Assembly: GCA_031283985.1 (NCBI GenBank)
Contig: JAITAQ010000009.1
Coordinates: forward strand, 1-7,095
Source: Endomicrobium sp.
GTDB taxonomy: Bacteria; Elusimicrobiota; Endomicrobiia; Endomicrobiales; Endomicrobiaceae
Direction: 5' to 3'
Length of the DNA stretch: 7,095 bases
The notes beneath the pieces were generated by a model. It was not told where the DNA came from. It did not search any database and saw only the letters and a list, made by a program, of their open reading frames with translations. The first letter of the stretch is position 1. Each line of letters opens with the position of its first letter. Position numbers and translations under genes: made by a program. Below, piece by piece: positions 5,348-7,095 of this stretch.

Positions 5348-6379
5348 ATGAAAAAATATATTTTGGATTTTACTGTATCGCAGTTTAAAACAGCAGTAAA
5401 GAATATAATCAAAGAAGATTACAGAATTAATCAAATTAATGAGTGGATTTATGCTAAGAAAGCATCATCTTTTGATGAGTTTACAAATATTTCAAAAAAT
5501 CTGCGAGAAGAACTCAATAAGAGATTTACGCTCAAGGTCCTGAAAATAGTAAAAAAAGAGCAGTCTATTATAGACGGAACAATTAGATATACATTTCAAA
5601 CTGTTGATAAAAAATATTTTTTTGCCGTTTTTTTACCTGCTAACGGTAAAAATTCAGTTTGTATTTCTTCGCAGATAGGCTGCCCCATATCATGTGTATT
5701 CTGTTCCTCCGGGAAAGTTAAACTTGTTAGAAATTTAACTAGAGGCGAGATTCTTGAGCAGATTTTGCATATAGAAAACGATATTAAAGAGAAAGTTTCA
5801 GGCGTGTTATTTATGGGAATGGGAGAGCCAACCCTTAATTTAAATAATATAGCGCTTGCTTTAAACTCACTATTATCAAATAAAGAGTTTGGCATAGGCA
5901 AAAGGCATATTACGCTTTCAAGCGTGGGGAATGTTCCGGCAATCAAGAAATTTGCAGATGATAATTTCGGTGTTCGTTTAGCTCTTTCTTTGCATTCGGT
6001 TGATGAAAAGCAAAGAAAAAAACTGATTCCAAATAACTTCGGTTTTAATATTGAAGATATATTAAATGCAGGCAAGTATTATCTTAAAAAAACGAAATCT
6101 CGTCTTACAATAGAGTATATTTTATTTGGAAATCTCAATGATTCTGCAGCAGATGCCCATAAGCTTGCAAGATTGCTTAGACATCATGAGTTGTTGAATA
6201 GTAATGTTCAAGTAAATTTGATGCCTTTTAATCCAGTTACCGGAATCAACTTTCAAACGACTCAAAAAGAAACAGTACAAAAGTTTAAAAATATTTTAAC
6301 GCTCAATGGAATTATAGTAAACATAAGACAAGCAAAGGGATCTGATATTAAAGCTGCTTGTGGTCAGCTTGGATACTAA
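5348..6379 (+). CDS. rlmN: Dual-specificity 23S rRNA/tRNA adenine-C2 methyltransferase RlmN (radical SAM)
   Basis: The 343 residues fit the usual RlmN length. The family methylates C2 of A2503 in 23S rRNA and A37 in some tRNAs. The 4Fe-4S cluster motif C112xxxC116xxC119 is in IGCPISCVFC, and GMGEP (157-161) is the SAM-binding motif. The two cysteines of the methyl-transfer mechanism are present: C105 (SVCISSQ, matching E. coli C118) and C338 (AACGQL, matching C355), which with the AACGQL ending favours RlmN over Cfr. NVQVNLMPFNPV (286-297) and the SLHS motif (214-217) also match. One oddity is that the glutamate usual in the E-x-V-x-x-P stretch 13 residues before C105 (E105 of E. coli) is Phe92 here (FAVFLP). 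The Shine-Dalgarno sequence is weak (AAGAGAG near 5331-5337). It lies 51 nt after pgi. Confidence 0.93.
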   Translation: MKKYILDFTVSQFKTAVKNIIKEDYRINQINEWIYAKKASSFDEFTNISKNLREELNKRFTLKVLKIVKKEQSIIDGTIRYTFQTVDKKYFFAVFLPANGKNSVCISSQIGCPISCVFCSSGKVKLVRNLTRGEILEQILHIENDIKEKVSGVLFMGMGEPTLNLNNIALALNSLLSNKEFGIGKRHITLSSVGNVPAIKKFADDNFGVRLALSLHSVDEKQRKKLIPNNFGFNIEDILNAGKYYLKKTKSRLTIEYILFGNLNDSAADAHKLARLLRHHELLNSNVQVNLMPFNPVTGINFQTTQKETVQKFKNILTLNGIIVNIRQAKGSDIKAACGQLGY

Positions 6380-6414
6380 TTTATAATCTTTTAAAAGCCA
6401 ATATAACATTGATT

Positions 6415-6464
6415 AGTTAGAGTTGAATGTTTAGAAATTTTTTTTCTTGCATTCAACTTTAATT
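6415..6464 (+). terminator. Long hairpin after rlmN, probable transcription end or attenuator
   Basis: AGTTGAATG (6421-6429) pairs perfectly with CATTCAACT (6450-6458). The stem extends outward to 6415 and 6464 with six more pairs, two of them G-U, giving 15 pairs around a 20-nt loop. The loop contains a run of eight T (6438-6445). The 9-bp core is followed by the T-rich TTAATTTTAT, so it could act as an intrinsic terminator for pgi-rlmN, although a tight G+C stem and uninterrupted T tail are missing. It is 35 nt past the rlmN stop. Confidence 0.45.
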
Positions 6465-6490
6465 TTATAGCGAAAATTTGAATGTCTAAA
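6423..6490 (+). repeat. Direct repeat that competes for one hairpin arm, upstream of nusB
   Basis: TTGAATGTTTAGA (6423-6435) recurs as TTGAATGTCTAAA (6478-6490). The segment CATTCAA (6450-6456) between them can pair with either copy: over 9 bp (extendable to 15) with the first, or 7 bp with the second. The second pairing is followed by a T6 run at 6494-6499. This is the layout of a mutually exclusive two-hairpin switch, about 80 nt before nusB. It may simply be a duplicated terminator arm. The rest of 6380-6567 shows no gene and no clear promoter. Confidence 0.35.
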
Positions 6491-6567
6491 CTGTTTTTTG
6501 TAAAATCTATTAAGAGATTGGAGTGTAAAAATAGAATTTTTAGTCTATAAACGAGGTTTATGATTTT

Positions 6568-6972
6568 ATGGGTTCCAGAAGGGAAGCCCGAGAATGTTCT
6601 TTACGCATGCTTTATTTATTTGACAATTGCAGCACTTCGGTTGATGCTGTATGTGATGCTTTTAAAGATGCTCTGCCAAAAGACGAAATTTACAGAGATT
6701 TCGCTGTAGGGTTGTTTAAAGGAGTTTCCAAGAAAAAGGAAGAAATAGATGCTCTTATTAAAAAATACGCTAAAAATTGGGAATTGGACAGAATGGCTAT
6801 TGTTGACCGCAATATAATACGTTTGGCAGCTTACGAGATAATTGCTACACCTACGACTCCAATTAACGTTGTGATAGATGAAGCTGTAGAAATATCAAAG
6901 CGATATTCCACAAAGGATTCAAGTAAGTTTGTAAACGGTATATTAGACAAACTAAAAGTAGTAAGGGCTTAA
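6568..6972 (+). CDS. nusB: Transcription antitermination factor NusB
   Basis: At 134 residues this is the usual length for NusB, an all-helical cytosolic protein. With NusE (ribosomal protein S10) it binds boxA RNA and helps RNA polymerase transcribe rRNA operons without premature termination. The N-terminal basic motif GSRREAREC (2-10), the central ELDRMAIVDRNIIRLAAYEI (72-91), and the C-terminal PINVVIDEAVEISKRY (98-113) and FVNGILDKL (121-129) are all typical. The start at 6568 gives the expected family N terminus. GAGG at 6553-6556 is 11 nt away, rather far, and sits closer to an out-of-frame ATG at 6560 that opens only a meaningless short frame. The ligase gene starts 50 nt downstream, so the two are probably co-transcribed. 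The upstream gap has a hairpin and competing repeat that could affect expression. Confidence 0.95.
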   Translation: MGSRREARECSLRMLYLFDNCSTSVDAVCDAFKDALPKDEIYRDFAVGLFKGVSKKKEEIDALIKKYAKNWELDRMAIVDRNIIRLAAYEIIATPTTPINVVIDEAVEISKRYSTKDSSKFVNGILDKLKVVRA

Positions 6973-7022
6973 CTTTTTACCTCTACTTGGATTATTTACC
7001 TGCAAAAATCTAAAAAATAAAT

Positions 7023-7095
7023 ATGGAAAATATCCAAAATCTAATAAAACGCTTAAGAAAAGAGTTAGCTAGGCATAATGCTCTTTATTATGATA
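7023..7095 (+). CDS. ligA: NAD-dependent DNA ligase LigA, N-terminal start only (cut by window edge)
   Basis: Only the first 24 codons are visible before the sequence ends. They read MENIQNLIKRLRKELARHNA followed by LYYD, matching the start of domain Ia of bacterial LigA, where the helix ending in a LRxxLxxHxxxYY pattern helps bind NAD+. The full enzyme would seal nicks in replication and repair and is normally about 670 residues. The ATG is preceded in frame by a TAA at 7011-7013, so it is the first possible ATG. No Shine-Dalgarno sequence is visible: the 20 nt before it are nearly all A and T. It lies 50 nt after nusB on the same strand. The identification rests on a short but characteristic N terminus. 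Confidence 0.75.
   Translation, partial: MENIQNLIKRLRKELARHNALYYD

Noticed and set aside
1..7095. Mobile element, CRISPR, toxin-antitoxin, phage or defence system
   Set aside because: I found no transposase, terminal repeats, regular spacer array or recognisable defence gene on either strand; the genes are metabolic, RNA-modification and stress functions.

Overview
This AT-rich window (roughly one third G+C by eye) carries densely packed bacterial genes that are mostly housekeeping, plus a set of anaerobe-type oxygen-defence genes. A flavodiiron protein next to a rubrerythrin, with no haem oxidase or catalase in view, points to a strict or near-strict anaerobe. The low G+C, the gene content and the decayed-looking intergenic DNA would fit a host-associated anaerobe such as an Endomicrobium-like member of the Elusimicrobiota. 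That placement is a guess from gene content and not a demonstrated affiliation.

Left block (1-2301, + strand): the 3' end of an IscU/NifU-type Fe-S scaffold gene, a 70-residue protein with 12 cysteines, a complete flavodiiron protein (fprA) and a complete rubrerythrin (rbr). All four products handle iron, Fe-S clusters or cysteine-bound metal. Their spacing (14, 84 and 25 nt) allows one or two transcripts. FprA would reduce O2 (or NO) and rubrerythrin would reduce peroxide, both with electrons delivered through rubredoxin-type centres. The small Cys-rich protein has a rubredoxin-like half that resembles the C-terminal domain of the rubrerythrin.

Middle (2302-3652): 331 nt without an intact gene, holding hairpins and a possible relic of an iscU 3' end. 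Next is a minus-strand SpoU/TrmH-family RNA 2'-O-methyltransferase (2633-3385). A divergent intergenic region follows, with a good promoter candidate for pgi and a 23-codon upstream reading frame.

Right block (3653-7095, + strand): pgi (glucose-6-phosphate isomerase), rlmN (23S rRNA/tRNA m2A methyltransferase), a 188-nt gap with a long hairpin and a competing repeat, nusB (antitermination/rRNA transcription), and the first 24 codons of ligA (NAD-dependent DNA ligase), cut by the window edge.

I see no CRISPR array, transposase, tRNA, rRNA, or phage or defence gene. The points most worth a second look are: the Cys-rich mini-protein beside the oxygen-defence genes; rubrerythrin codon usage unlike its neighbour; the iscU-like relic; the missing glutamate in RlmN; and the three-arm repeat ahead of nusB.
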